A stretch of DNA of 64,000 nucleotides from Algimonas arctica (lineage in GTDB: Bacteria > Pseudomonadota > Alphaproteobacteria > Caulobacterales > Maricaulaceae): positions 23,636 to 87,635 of the forward strand of contig NZ_BMZH01000012.1 of the NCBI RefSeq assembly GCF_014652695.1, given 5' to 3'. The translations under genes and the position numbers were made by a program. This document shows, one piece after another, positions 38,972-48,154 of this stretch. The notes beneath the pieces were generated by a model. That model was given only the letters and a program-made list of their open reading frames with translations, made no database searches and had not been told where the DNA came from. Positions within the stretch are counted from its first letter, which is position 1. Each line of letters begins with the position of its first letter.

Positions 38972-39308
38972 GTTGTTTTTTCTTCCTGTTTTCGGATTGA
39001 TCTTTCGATTCAGATTGGGCTTTCAACTCGACTAGCATATCAAGTTGCGCTTCTTCGAAACGGCCGACCCAGCGGTGGACGATCTCGGCGAGGGGGACAG
39101 GGTTGAGGAAATGCAGTTTCTCGCGCCCTTGCCAATGAATCGACACCAAGTTGGCGGCCTCAAGAATTTTCAGATGCTTCGTCACAGCTTGGCGCGACAT
39201 ATCGAGTGATTGGGTTAGCTGCCCTAATGTCTGGCCATTGTTATCAAAAAGCTGATCGAGCAAGCTGCGCCGCGTTTCATCCGCCATGGCTTTAAAGACA
39301 TCACTCAT
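38961..39308 (-). CDS. ArsR/SmtB family transcriptional regulator
   Basis: The ATG at 39308 gives 115 residues; an in-frame TTG at 39326 would add six residues but lies inside the operator palindrome. A winged helix with SDVFKAMADETRRSLLDQL and LDMSRQAVTKHLKILE as the recognition helix. No metal-binding CxC is present, which fits the non-metal ArsR group paired with SRPBCC proteins. It probably represses its own four-gene operon (regulator, SRPBCC, VOC, small protein). Confidence 0.87.
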   Translation of the reverse strand: MSDVFKAMADETRRSLLDQLFDNNGQTLGQLTQSLDMSRQAVTKHLKILEAANLVSIHWQGREKLHFLNPVPLAEIVHRWVGRFEEAQLDMLVELKAQSESKDQSENRKKKQHGL

Positions 39309-39321
39309 AGGCGTATTAATA

Positions 39322-39339
39322 GGCAACTAAATGGTTGCC
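39322..39339. promoter_or_regulatory. Putative ArsR operator
   Basis: GGCAAC-TAAATG-GTTGCC, an inverted repeat with perfect 6-bp arms, 13 nt before the regulator ATG. Size and location fit autoregulation by the winged-helix dimer. Confidence 0.55.
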
Positions 39340-39363
39340 CGTCAAGGTCTTCCGTAAACCCAT

Positions 39364-39398
39364 AAAAAAACCCGCCTCGGATGATGATCCGAGGCGGG
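39364..39398 (-). terminator. Intrinsic terminator of icd
   Basis: 12-bp perfect stem CCCGCCTCGGAT / ATCCGAGGCGGG (39371-39382 and 39387-39398) with a 4-nt loop. On the minus strand it is followed by seven T residues, so it terminates icd transcription. Confidence 0.9.
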
Positions 39399-39425
39399 AT
39401 ATTGTCAGCAAGAAAGTCGGTCAGT

Positions 39426-40637
39426 TTACGCCATCTTTTTCTGGAAGTTCTCGTCAATCGCTTCAATATAGCCGGTTGTTGTCAGCCAGCCTTGCTTGTC
39501 ACCAACGAGGAGCGCGAGGTCTTTCGTCATCTGACCGTTTTCAACGGTTTCGATGACGGTCTTCTCAAGGGTGTTCGCGAATTTCACGAGGGCTTCGTTG
39601 TCATCAAGCTTACCGCGGTGCGCCAGGCCCCGTGTCCAAGCAAAGATTGAGGCCGTCGAGTTTGTCGATGTGGCTTCGCCTTTCTGGTGGTTACGGTAGT
39701 GACGGGTCACTGTGCCGTGCGCCGCTTCGGCTTCCATTGTCTTGCCGTCTGGTGTGAGCAAGAAGGATGTCATCAGGCCGAGTGAACCAAAGCCCTGTGC
39801 GACAGTGTCGGACTGCACATCGCCATCATAGTTCTTACACGCCCAGATATAGCCACCGGACCACTTCATCGCGGCTGCGACCATATCATCGATCAGACGG
39901 TGCTGATATTCGCCGCCAAATTCAGCGAACTTCTCAGCGAACTCAGCATCGTAGACTTCTTGGAAGATGTCCTTGAAGCGACCATCATAGGCTTTCAGGA
40001 TTGTATTCTTCGTCGACAGGTAAACAGGCCAGCGGCGTTGAACGCCATAGTTCATACAAGCCCGCGCAAAATCACGAATGGAGTCATCCAGGTTATACAT
40101 GCCCATCAGGACACCGCCGCCGGGGAAGTCGAAAATCTTACGCTCAATCACTTCGCCGTCTGTGCCTTCGAAACGCATCGTCGCCGTGCCGGGGCCGGGG
40201 ACAACGAAATCAGTCGCTTTATATTGGTCACCAAAGGCGTGACGACCGATAACGATGGGTTTTGTCCAACCGGGAACAAGACGCGGAATGTTGGAACAGA
40301 TAATGGGCTCCCGAAACACAACGCCGCCGAGGATGTTGCGGATCGTGCCGTTAGGCGAGCGCCACATTTTCTTGAGGTCGAACTCTTCAACGCGCTGCTC
40401 ATCAGGGGTGATGGTCGCGCATTTGATGCCGACGTTATATTTCTTGATCGCATTCGCGGCATCGACTGTGATTTGATCATCTGTCGCATCGCGGGCTTGG
40501 ATCGACAGATCATAGTCCAGCAGGTCAATGTCGAGGTAGGGTTCGATCAGTCGTTCAATGATCATATCCCAGATAATACGTGTCATCTCGTCGCCGTTCA
40601 TATTAACGACGGGGTTGTTCACCTTAATTTTTGCCAT
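39426..40637 (-). CDS. icd: NADP-dependent isocitrate dehydrogenase, class II
   Basis: 403 residues. The N-terminus with [17 protein letters not shown] and the segment [15 protein letters not shown] are hallmarks of the eukaryote-like homodimeric NADP-IDH found in alphaproteobacteria, distinct from the E. coli type. It converts isocitrate to 2-oxoglutarate in the TCA cycle. GAGGA precedes the ATG, and a strong terminator follows. Confidence 0.96.
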   Translation of the reverse strand: MAKIKVNNPVVNMNGDEMTRIIWDMIIERLIEPYLDIDLLDYDLSIQARDATDDQITVDAANAIKKYNVGIKCATITPDEQRVEEFDLKKMWRSPNGTIRNILGGVVFREPIICSNIPRLVPGWTKPIVIGRHAFGDQYKATDFVVPGPGTATMRFEGTDGEVIERKIFDFPGGGVLMGMYNLDDSIRDFARACMNYGVQRRWPVYLSTKNTILKAYDGRFKDIFQEVYDAEFAEKFAEFGGEYQHRLIDDMVAAAMKWSGGYIWACKNYDGDVQSDTVAQGFGSLGLMTSFLLTPDGKTMEAEAAHGTVTRHYRNHQKGEATSTNSTASIFAWTRGLAHRGKLDDNEALVKFANTLEKTVIETVENGQMTKDLALLVGDKQGWLTTTGYIEAIDENFQKKMA

Positions 40638-40731
40638 GAGGTCCTCTGTGCAAAGTCTGAAAAGTCTTGGAATTATGAGCCCGCCTATAGCAAAGCGGCC
40701 CGTAAGTTAAAGTCCTATCCGGAGCGATCAC

Positions 40732-41550
40732 ATGGGAGCCAATAAGCCCGGCAAAGAAGTGCATGACCAATTAGGTCGTGCCGTCGGTATCAAAGACGTG
40801 TCCGTTCCGGCGGTCATCCTCGTCAATCCGCAATTGGGCGAGAATATCGGCTCGGCGGCGCGGTCGATGTTGAATTTCGGTCTGACCGATTTGCGCCTTG
40901 TCGTGCCGCGCGATGGGTGGCCCAATCCGGCCGCGGTGACTTTGGCGGCAGGAGCGCTGTCGGTGCTGGAGAGCGCGCGCCTGTTCGACACGACGGAAGA
41001 GGCGATCGCCGACCTCCATTATGTGATGTCCGCGACCGCGCGGCGGCGCGGAATTGAGCTGCCTGTGATTGGTGTGGAGGGGGTCGGCTCTAAGGTGCGG
41101 GCGATGGAAGCTAAGGGCACACGCACCGGAATTTTGTTCGGCCCAGAAAATGCGGGATTATCGAATGCGGATGTGGCCTTGTCCGACGCGATCCTGACCT
41201 ATCCCGTGAATCCCGCCTTTCAGTCGCTCAATCTGGCGCAGGCCGTCAATGTCTTTGCCTTTCTCTATGCGGCGGGCGAGGGCGTTCCAGATACATTTAA
41301 TGATGCGCTGTCAGCGGTTGCCCCGCGTGAAGACCTCGTGCGTTTGTTCGATCATTTGGAAACAGAGTTGGAGGACGCAGGATTCTTTTATCCCGTGGTG
41401 AAGAAAGAGCTTATGCGCCACAACATCCGGGCGCCTTTGACGCGCGCGCAAATGACCAAGCAGGAAGTGCGAACCTTCCGGGGTATCGTCAAGGCTTTGT
41501 CCAAGGGACGGGGCCACAGCCTCAAGTCAGGAAAAAATAATGACAAGTGA
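40732..41550 (+). CDS. tRNA/rRNA 2'-O-methyltransferase, TrmJ-like (SPOUT)
   Basis: 272 residues. SPOUT motifs in order: PAVILVNPQLGENIGSAARS, ILFGPENAGLSNADV and PVNPAFQSLNLAQAV, which match the TrmJ/TrmH group. An extra C-terminal helical part contains REDLVRLFDHLETEL, as in TrmJ. TrmJ methylates the 2'-OH of nucleotide 32 in tRNA; the exact target here is inferred. Overlaps the following oxygenase gene by 11 nt. Confidence 0.85.
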   Translation: MGANKPGKEVHDQLGRAVGIKDVSVPAVILVNPQLGENIGSAARSMLNFGLTDLRLVVPRDGWPNPAAVTLAAGALSVLESARLFDTTEEAIADLHYVMSATARRRGIELPVIGVEGVGSKVRAMEAKGTRTGILFGPENAGLSNADVALSDAILTYPVNPAFQSLNLAQAVNVFAFLYAAGEGVPDTFNDALSAVAPREDLVRLFDHLETELEDAGFFYPVVKKELMRHNIRAPLTRAQMTKQEVRTFRGIVKALSKGRGHSLKSGKNNDK

Positions 41551-42526
41551 TTTGAAGGCGCTTCAGTCTGCCGCAGACACGGGTGATGCCAATGCGATGG
41601 CCAAATATGGCAAGCACCTAATCTCTGAATCTAAAACGGCAGAGTCCGGACAAAAGGGTCAGCTTCTCCTTCAAAAAGCAGCGCAGGCTGGAAATGGTGA
41701 GGCTGCGGAGTTCATTGCTATTATGCTGGCGTCCGGGATGGCCGGTCAGCAAGACTGGAACATGGCGTTGGATTATTTGGCCCACGCCGCATCTATGAAT
41801 TGGGCGCCAGCCGTCGGGCAGCTCAAACTATTCGCTAGTCCAGAAAACCCACAGGCTTTTGATAAATCGGATTGGCGCGAAGTACGTGATGCCATCGACA
41901 TAGAAAAGCTTCTGAACATCCCAGAACGACGGAGCCTTTGTGAATCTCCGCGAATTCGTCAGTTTGATGAATTTCTGCCCCACAGTTTTTGCGATTGGAT
42001 GATTGAACGGGCGCGTCCTCGTGTATCGCGCGCGCGGATTTACGATAGCACTGATGTTAGAGGCAAAGAAACCCAAGACAGAACCAACTCCTCGACCAAT
42101 TTTTCCTTGATGGAATTAGACCTAGTTCTGATTCTCATACAATCGCGTGTGGCAAAGCTAGCCAGCGTCCCAATTTTCGCGATGGAGAAGTCGATGGTGC
42201 TTCATTACGAACCTGGTCAGGAGTTCAAACCACATTACGATTATCTAGATCCTACGAAGCCGGCTCAAATCGCCGATATGCGCCAGTTTGGGCAGCGTCT
42301 TGCGACCTGTTTGATCTATTTGAACGATGATTTCGATGGGGCCGAAACGGAGTTTCCGAAATTGGGTCAAAAGTTTCGCTGCGAAAAGGGCGGTGCGCTC
42401 GTTTTCGCGAATATTGATGAGCAGGGACAGCCTGATCCACAAACGTTACATGCGGGTCTGCCGCCGACCAGAGGTGAAAAGTGGCTGTTTTCTCAATGGA
42501 TACGCAGTGGCCCCATGCCGATCTGA
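41540..42526 (+). CDS. 2-oxoglutarate/Fe(II) oxygenase (prolyl 4-hydroxylase-like) with Sel1-like N-terminus
   Basis: 328 residues. Residues 1-110 contain Sel1-like helical repeats (AMAKYGKHLIS, AAEFIAIMLASG, ALDYLAHAASM). The C-terminal half is a P4H-type double-stranded beta helix with iron ligands His232 and Asp234 (HYDYLDP), His304 (LHAGLP) and the 2-oxoglutarate-binding Lys314. The protein probably hydroxylates a side chain, with the Sel1 repeats recruiting a protein target. It is translationally coupled to the tRNA methyltransferase gene, which hints at a translation-related substrate, but that is only inference. Confidence 0.85.
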   Translation: MTSDLKALQSAADTGDANAMAKYGKHLISESKTAESGQKGQLLLQKAAQAGNGEAAEFIAIMLASGMAGQQDWNMALDYLAHAASMNWAPAVGQLKLFASPENPQAFDKSDWREVRDAIDIEKLLNIPERRSLCESPRIRQFDEFLPHSFCDWMIERARPRVSRARIYDSTDVRGKETQDRTNSSTNFSLMELDLVLILIQSRVAKLASVPIFAMEKSMVLHYEPGQEFKPHYDYLDPTKPAQIADMRQFGQRLATCLIYLNDDFDGAETEFPKLGQKFRCEKGGALVFANIDEQGQPDPQTLHAGLPPTRGEKWLFSQWIRSGPMPI

Positions 42527-42638
42527 CGTGTTGTGTTTAGCGTCGCTCTTTCCTCTTACCGGCGATCGCCGGCGGCTGGGAGCATTTTAACGACCTTGGC
42601 AGTTGCATGCCTCTGAGAGTTTGTTCTAGACGCGCGCC

Positions 42639-42899
42639 ATGCGCTTTCTACCTTACCTGACCCTGCTCATTAGTTTTGTGTTGGGCTATCTCGCCTACCC
42701 ATTCGGGGTAGTCTTTATTGTGGCGGTGGTATCGGCAGTCCTCTTGTTCCCGAAACGGCGTCATCAACTGCGAACTCAGCCGCAGGCGCCGGATCGCAAC
42801 ATGGTGCTAGACGGATTTTTCCTCATCGTTCAACAGACGCTTATTCATTTTGTCGTGTTTGCGCTGGGCCTGTTCGTAATGCGTATGATGGCCGGCTAG
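42639..42899 (+). CDS. Small predicted membrane protein
   Basis: 86 residues with two strongly hydrophobic stretches (about 4-38, likely two short helices, and 58-84) separated by a basic linker KRRHQLRTQPQ. No recognised family. The last 59 nt overlap the 3' end of the convergent rarD gene. Composition and an ATG suggest a real gene, but with modest certainty. Confidence 0.5.
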   Translation: MRFLPYLTLLISFVLGYLAYPFGVVFIVAVVSAVLLFPKRRHQLRTQPQAPDRNMVLDGFFLIVQQTLIHFVVFALGLFVMRMMAG

Positions 42900-43785
42900 A
42901 ACGCCACCCATCGAAGGCAAAGACCGCTACGCCGAGCCAGATCAGCGTGAAGCAGATGGCATGCGCCGCCGTGAACGTTTCGCCAAAATAGATACCACAG
43001 AGAAACTGCATCGTTGGACCGACGAATTGTAGGACACCCAATGTGGACAGGCGGATGCGCCGCGCTGCGAAGGCAAAGGCCAGTAGAGGCAGAACGGTGA
43101 TCGGGCCGGATGCGACCATCAGCCAGTTCAATGTTGTATCCGTGCCAAACACGAGTGATCCTGATTGGTTCAGCCACGCAATATAGAGAGCAGCAGGCAA
43201 GATCAGCACGAGCACTTCTATGAATAATCCCGGCATCGCGCCGACATCGATCAGTTTACGCAACACGCCATAAATGGTGAACGAGCACGCCAAGAACAGC
43301 GATATGACCGGGAACTGTCCGCCATAGATCGTCAGCGCGAGCACCCCCATGCACGCCAGTAGGATGGCGAATCCTTGCAGTTTCGACAGTCGCTCCCCGA
43401 AGAAAAGAACGGCCACGAGAACGTAAATCAACGGATTGATATAATAGCCGAGGCTGCCTTGAAATATTTGCTCAATCTGGATCGCATAAATATAGACGCC
43501 CCAATTCGCTGCGAGGCTGATCGAGGCCAAGGCAAGCAAAGCGAGCGTCCGGGGTTTGCGAATGGCCTTCCATGTATCGCCGATTTGTTTGCGAAAGATC
43601 AGGATCAACAAACCAAAGGGCAGGGACCAGAGAATGCGGTGCGCCAGGAGTTCAGGGGCAGGGACCGCGCGTGTCGCAACGAAATAGATCGGGAATAGGC
43701 CCCACATGGAGTAGGCGGCGAGACCTGAGAATAGTCCTGCGCGGGAATCGATTTCTTGCGGGCGGTTCATTCCCGCGCCATACAC
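42841..43785 (-). CDS. rarD: EamA-family transporter RarD
   Basis: About 314 residues and ten predicted membrane segments in two EamA halves. The N-terminal GLFSGLAAYSMWGLFPIYF and EQIFQGSLGYYINPL segments are typical of RarD. Predicted drug/metabolite efflux; RarD function in E. coli (chloramphenicol-sensitivity phenotype) is loosely defined. ATG at 43785 or 43770 are both possible. Overlaps a small convergent gene by 59 nt. Confidence 0.85.
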   Translation of the reverse strand: MYGAGMNRPQEIDSRAGLFSGLAAYSMWGLFPIYFVATRAVPAPELLAHRILWSLPFGLLILIFRKQIGDTWKAIRKPRTLALLALASISLAANWGVYIYAIQIEQIFQGSLGYYINPLIYVLVAVLFFGERLSKLQGFAILLACMGVLALTIYGGQFPVISLFLACSFTIYGVLRKLIDVGAMPGLFIEVLVLILPAALYIAWLNQSGSLVFGTDTTLNWLMVASGPITVLPLLAFAFAARRIRLSTLGVLQFVGPTMQFLCGIYFGETFTAAHAICFTLIWLGVAVFAFDGWRSSRPSYALRTGPAQTRQNE

Positions 43786-43810
43786 TCTCTACGCGGTCTG
43801 TCATGGTCTG

Positions 43811-43838
43811 TTGACTTCACATTGCGGTGCAGTATGTC
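43811..43838 (+). promoter_or_regulatory. Predicted promoter of rpsD
   Basis: TTGACT (43811-43816), 16-nt spacer, TATGTC (43833-43838). It would give a leader of about 90 nt that contains the hairpin at 43883-43902. Confidence 0.5.
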
Positions 43839-43882
43839 GCCGCCATCATCTACGGGATATTTGCGTTGCCGCCGTTGTAATC

Positions 43883-43902
43883 GCTCCTTAATTTGAAGGA
43901 GC
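43883..43902 (+). promoter_or_regulatory. Leader hairpin of rpsD
   Basis: 7-bp perfect stem GCTCCTT / AAGGAGC with loop AATTTG, about 31 nt before the rpsD start codon. The 3' arm contains a Shine-Dalgarno-like AAGGAG. It could be a site for S4 feedback control, known for S4 in other bacteria; this structure itself is not a described element. Confidence 0.4.
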
Positions 43903-43933
43903 CGGCCCGCGAAGAAATAGAAAGGGCGCGACT

Positions 43934-44551
43934 ATGTCAAAGCGTCATTCAGCCAAATATAAAATTGATCGCCGTATGGGCGAAAACATCTGGGGCCGTC
44001 CGAAGTCTCCAGTGAACAAGCGCCCGACCCCTCCCGGTCAGCATGGTGCCGGTCGTCGCGGTAAAATGTCCGATTTTGGTACGCAGCTTCGCGCCAAGCA
44101 GAAGCTCAAAGGCTATTACGGCAACATCCAAGAAAAACAGTTCCGTCGTACTTTCGAAGAAGCGACACGGATGAAGGGCGATACGTCTGAGAACCTGATC
44201 GGTCTGCTAGAACAGCGCCTTGATGCTGTTGTTTACCGCGCTAAGTTCGTTCCGACCGTTTTCGCATCGCGCCAATTCGTCAACCACGGCCACGTTCTGG
44301 TTAACGGTAAGAAGGTCAATATCCCGTCTTACCGCGTCAAGCCAGGCGACGTGATTGAAGTCCGCGAAAAGTCAAAAACAATGGCTTTGGTTCTTGAAGC
44401 GCTCGACATGGCTGAACGTGAAGTTCCTGAATATGTTGATCTTGACGTTAAAGGCATGAAGGCGACCTTCACGCGCATCCCAAGCTTCGACGAAGTGCCT
44501 TATGCGGTTCAAATGGAACCCAACCTCGTGATCGAATTCTACTCGCGCTAA
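43934..44551 (+). CDS. rpsD: 30S ribosomal protein S4
   Basis: 205 residues. N-terminal [20 protein letters not shown] lacks the zinc cysteines, as in alphaproteobacterial S4, and the S4 RNA-binding domain (about 94-155) includes [11 protein letters not shown] and [18 protein letters not shown]. It is one of the first proteins in 30S assembly. Stand-alone gene with its own promoter and a bidirectional terminator. Confidence 0.98.
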   Translation: MSKRHSAKYKIDRRMGENIWGRPKSPVNKRPTPPGQHGAGRRGKMSDFGTQLRAKQKLKGYYGNIQEKQFRRTFEEATRMKGDTSENLIGLLEQRLDAVVYRAKFVPTVFASRQFVNHGHVLVNGKKVNIPSYRVKPGDVIEVREKSKTMALVLEALDMAEREVPEYVDLDVKGMKATFTRIPSFDEVPYAVQMEPNLVIEFYSR

Positions 44552-44576
44552 TTTCGCGCGACATTCGATGCAAACA

Positions 44577-44608
44577 AAAGCCCGCTTCATCGAAGCGGGC
44601 TTTTTTTT
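44577..44608. terminator. Bidirectional terminator after rpsD
   Basis: Stem GCCCGCTTC / GAAGCGGGC with a 3-nt loop, flanked by AAAA on the left and eight T residues on the right. It can end rpsD transcription on the plus strand and the convergent hypothetical gene on the minus strand. Confidence 0.9.
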
Positions 44609-44610
44609 GT

Positions 44611-45189
44611 CTAACTTCTGACCCAGACAAGTTTGAATGGCTGGTCTGGCGCGGTGAGTGTTACCGTCTCATCAAAATGGTAAAATCCCGGTTCGGCAAA
44701 TTTGAGCGTTCGCGTTCCTTTTGTCTTGTTTTCAATCCGGACGGTCTGTTGGGATACGGGTGTGCAGTGGAAGACTTCGCCAATAAACATACGGCGACAC
44801 TGTTTAATGTGCAGGTCCAAGATGGTGCCCTCAGGCACAGAATAATGAACAGTGAGTCCCTGTCCGGGGCGCAGATAGGTTCGTCTCAGTAAAAAAGATT
44901 GCGCGTAAACCCCGAACCCTTCCAACCGGTTACGGTCGATGTCGAGGAGGCTTTTATTCAATGGATACAGGACGGAATCTATGACTTGCGTCGGGCGAAG
45001 CAAGGTGGGGATGTAATGAAGCCCTGCATAACAGAGGGTTAAACCGAGGATGATGGAGGCCGCAGATCCGAGTGTGCGCCCAGTGCCCATAGGCGTCTTG
45101 GCGACATATCCTCTGACACCACGAGAGGCCGCTTGCTGTTCGGCATCCACGGACTGTCGGGAATAGCTGGCACGGGTAAATGATGGCAC
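44611..45189 (-). CDS. Hypothetical membrane-anchored protein
   Basis: 192 residues, no recognised family. A basic cytoplasmic part of about 40 residues, one transmembrane helix (about 43-66, SIILGLTLCYAGLHYIPTLL), then an extracytoplasmic domain with beta-strand character and two cysteines (CRRMF and FHCTP) that could form a disulfide. Stands alone between rpsD and grxD. Probably a periplasm-facing envelope protein. Confidence 0.65.
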   Translation of the reverse strand: MPSFTRASYSRQSVDAEQQAASRGVRGYVAKTPMGTGRTLGSAASIILGLTLCYAGLHYIPTLLRPTQVIDSVLYPLNKSLLDIDRNRLEGFGVYAQSFLLRRTYLRPGQGLTVHYSVPEGTILDLHIKQCRRMFIGEVFHCTPVSQQTVRIENKTKGTRTLKFAEPGFYHFDETVTLTAPDQPFKLVWVRS

Positions 45190-45266
45190 GCGCTCTCCTA
45201 CGGAAAACGCGTGACTACGGTGAAACCCTAAATAAACCGCTACGATGCGGTTTATGCGACTTTGGC

Positions 45267-45602
45267 TTAGGCTGCCATCTCGATGCCTTTTTCGGCGAAC
45301 ATGGTGCGCATTTCGCCGCTCTCAAACATCTCGCGGACAATGTCACAGCCGCCAATAAACTCACCTTTGACGTAAACCTGTGGGATCGTCGGCCAATTAT
45401 TGACGTCCTTTATCCCCTGACGGATAGCGGGGTCTTCGAGCACATTCACAGAGGCGTAATCAACGCCCAAATAATCGAGCATTTGCACGACAGTTGATGA
45501 AAAGCCGCATTGCGGGAAGGTCGGTGTGCCCTTCATGTAAAGAACGATATCGTTCTCGCTAACGGTTTTGGCAATCTGTGCGTGGGCGGGGTTGTCGGAC
45601 AT
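45267..45602 (-). CDS. grxD: Monothiol glutaredoxin, Grx4 family
   Basis: 111 residues from the ATG at 45602, which has AGGAG at ideal distance; a longer frame to 45656 has no ribosome site. Contains the CGFS active site (Cys32) and WPTIPQVYVKGEFIGGCDI. Grx4-type proteins carry and hand over Fe-S clusters, often with BolA. The bolA gene lies directly upstream. Confidence 0.95.
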   Translation of the reverse strand: MSDNPAHAQIAKTVSENDIVLYMKGTPTFPQCGFSSTVVQMLDYLGVDYASVNVLEDPAIRQGIKDVNNWPTIPQVYVKGEFIGGCDIVREMFESGEMRTMFAEKGIEMAA

Positions 45603-45686
45603 GGAATTCTCCTGCTGTATCACGCCATAGCTAGGAAGGCGGGGGACAGAGTTCAACGGGTGATAATGGGATTGGACGCAAAGATT

Positions 45687-45926
45687 TTATGGCGCGCGTG
45701 TTTCCAGTGCGAGCGCATGGAGCTCTCCATTCGCGCCGTCCATCTTTCCGTTTAGCGCTTTGTAAACGAGCTGATGCTGCGCCACACGGCTCTTGCCACG
45801 GAACTGTTCACTCACGATGATGGCTTTCCAGTGGTTATTGTCACCTGCAAGATCGATCATCTCGATTTTTGCATCTGGAAGGGCTGCTTGTAGCAAAGCT
45901 ACGATCGCGTCTTGCTCCATGGCCAT
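45687..45926 (-). CDS. bolA: BolA family protein
   Basis: 79 residues; class II KH-like fold with GDNNHWKAIIVSEQFRGKSRVAQHQLVYKAL, including the conserved His that helps bind a [2Fe-2S] cluster with Grx4. Followed by grxD, an arrangement that supports a BolA-Grx4 complex. Its ATG overlaps the purL stop (TAATG). Confidence 0.93.
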   Translation of the reverse strand: MAMEQDAIVALLQAALPDAKIEMIDLAGDNNHWKAIIVSEQFRGKSRVAQHQLVYKALNGKMDGANGELHALALETRAP

Positions 45927-48154
45927 TAGACGGTCTCCGTCGCGCCGCTCATGAGCGTGGGCATCCAGCTTTCCCAGCGGTCCTTCAGACCGGACAGGCT
46001 CACGTCGAACCCATCTTTCGCGGTCAAGCGGTCGCCGCCAACTGTGCCAACGATTTGCGCTTTCACGCCAAGGCCGTTTGCCGTTGTGAGGATCGGGTTG
46101 ATCGAGTTCTTATCCGTCGCAATTAAGTAACGGCCTTGATCTTCCCCGAAGTACCACGCGTGCGCCGGGAGGTCGGATGGATTGGAAAGCGTTGCGCCAA
46201 TACCCGAAGAGAAAGCCATCTCACACGCAGCAGAAGCAAAACCACCATCCGACAAATCATGCACAGCACTGACGCGGCGGTTGCGGATCAGTTTCCGCAC
46301 ATAATCGCCATTGCGCTTTTCTGCCGCCAGATCGACTGGAGGCGGGGCGCCGTCTTCGCGACCCATGAGCGCGCGGAGATAGATGGAACTGCCGAGCCAG
46401 CCGTCTGTCTCACCAATCATGATGAGCGTATCGCCAGCCTTGGCACCTTTGAGGGTTTTGATAAGCGACAGATCCGGAATGAGGCCGACACCCCCAACGG
46501 CAGGCGTTGGCGGAATGGCGACACCATTCGTCTCATTGTACAGCGACACATTGCCGGATACGACCGGGTATTCAAACGCGCGGCAGGCTTCGTTCATGCC
46601 GTCTATACAGCCGACAAATTGACCCATAATTTCGGGCCGTTCCGGGTTGCCGAAATTAAGGCAATCGGTGATCGCGATCGGGTCTGCGCCAACCGCTGTC
46701 AGGTTGCGCCAGCTTTCTGCCACGACTTGCTTTCCGCCCTCATAGGGGTCGGCGTAGCAATAGCGCGGGGTGCAATCGGTTGTGACCGCGATGGCTTTAT
46801 TCGTGCCGTGAATGCGAATGATGGCGGCATCGCCACCCGATTGGCTACTATCCATCGTGTCCGCCATGACGTGGCGATCATACTGTTCCCAGATCCAGCG
46901 TTTGGACGTCATGTCAGGATCGGTCATGACGCGCACTAGTGCGTCATTATAATCTTGGGGCTCAATAATATCGCTGGGCTCAATGACGTCGCGCGGTGCC
47001 GTCGGCGTATGCGGACGGTTAAGGTTCGGCGCGTCATCGGCGAGCGGCGCAATCGGAATGTCGCAGACCGTTTTGCCGCCATGCGTGAGGACGAGCCGAC
47101 CTGTTTTCGTGGTCGTGCCAATTTCGGCAACATCCAGACCCCATTTTTCAAACACATCAAAGGCCAGCTGTTCTTTACCCGGCTGAATAACCATAAGCAT
47201 CCGCTCTTGGCTCTCCGACAGCATCATTTCATAGGCCGTCATCCCGGTCTCGCGCTGCGGGACTTTATCGAGATTAAGCGCGACTCCGACGCCGCCTTTA
47301 TCCGCCATCTCAATAGAGGAGGATGTCAGGCCAGCCGCACCCATATCTTGGATGGCGATAATGGCGTCTGTGGCCATTAATTCGAGACAGGCTTCGATCA
47401 ACAACTTTTCAGTAAAGGGGTCGCCAACTTGAACCGTTGGGCGTTTTTCTTCGCTATCATCATCAAACTCAGCCGACGCCATTGTTGCGCCGTGAATACC
47501 GTCGCGACCTGTTTTGGACCCGACGTAGAAGATCGGATTGCCCACGCCCTTGGCGGCAGAATAAAAGACATTATCAGCGCGCGCCAAGCCAACGCACATC
47601 GCATTGACCAGGATGTTGCCATTATATCCGGCATGAAAATTGGTTTCGCCGCCCACTGTTGGGACACCGACGCAATTTCCGTATCCGCCGATTCCCGCGA
47701 TTACGCCATCAACGAGGCTCTTCGTCTTAGGATGATCCGGTTCACCGAAACGAAGCGCGTTGAGCAAAGCAATCGGCCGCGCGCCCATCGTGAAAACGTC
47801 GCGCATAATGCCGCCCACGCCTGTCGCTGCGCCTTGATAAGGCTCAATATAGGACGGGTGGTTGTGGCTCTCCATTTTGAAGATAATCGCATCGCCATCA
47901 TCAATATCAATCACGCCGGCATTTTCGCCAGGGCCTTGAATGACGCGTTTTCCTGTCGTCAGGAATTTTCCGAGATGTCTACGGGACGATTTATAAGAGC
48001 AATGTTCCGACCACATAACCGAAAAAATACCCAATTCTGTCAGGTTGGGCTCACGCCCTAACCGATCCAGAATAATCTTATATTCTGCACCGCTAATGCC
48101 GTGTTCAGCAATGACGTCCAGAGTGATGTCGTCAGACTTAGATGTGCCAGCCAT
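45926..48154 (-). CDS. purL: Phosphoribosylformylglycinamidine synthase, large subunit
   Basis: 742 residues, the small PurL form that works with separate PurQ and PurS, both encoded upstream. Signature segments [34 protein letters not shown] and the later [14 protein letters not shown] are intact. Uses ATP and ammonia from PurQ to make FGAM in purine synthesis. One-base overlaps with purQ and bolA. Confidence 0.97.
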   Translation of the reverse strand: MAGTSKSDDITLDVIAEHGISGAEYKIILDRLGREPNLTELGIFSVMWSEHCSYKSSRRHLGKFLTTGKRVIQGPGENAGVIDIDDGDAIIFKMESHNHPSYIEPYQGAATGVGGIMRDVFTMGARPIALLNALRFGEPDHPKTKSLVDGVIAGIGGYGNCVGVPTVGGETNFHAGYNGNILVNAMCVGLARADNVFYSAAKGVGNPIFYVGSKTGRDGIHGATMASAEFDDDSEEKRPTVQVGDPFTEKLLIEACLELMATDAIIAIQDMGAAGLTSSSIEMADKGGVGVALNLDKVPQRETGMTAYEMMLSESQERMLMVIQPGKEQLAFDVFEKWGLDVAEIGTTTKTGRLVLTHGGKTVCDIPIAPLADDAPNLNRPHTPTAPRDVIEPSDIIEPQDYNDALVRVMTDPDMTSKRWIWEQYDRHVMADTMDSSQSGGDAAIIRIHGTNKAIAVTTDCTPRYCYADPYEGGKQVVAESWRNLTAVGADPIAITDCLNFGNPERPEIMGQFVGCIDGMNEACRAFEYPVVSGNVSLYNETNGVAIPPTPAVGGVGLIPDLSLIKTLKGAKAGDTLIMIGETDGWLGSSIYLRALMGREDGAPPPVDLAAEKRNGDYVRKLIRNRRVSAVHDLSDGGFASAACEMAFSSGIGATLSNPSDLPAHAWYFGEDQGRYLIATDKNSINPILTTANGLGVKAQIVGTVGGDRLTAKDGFDVSLSGLKDRWESWMPTLMSGATETV

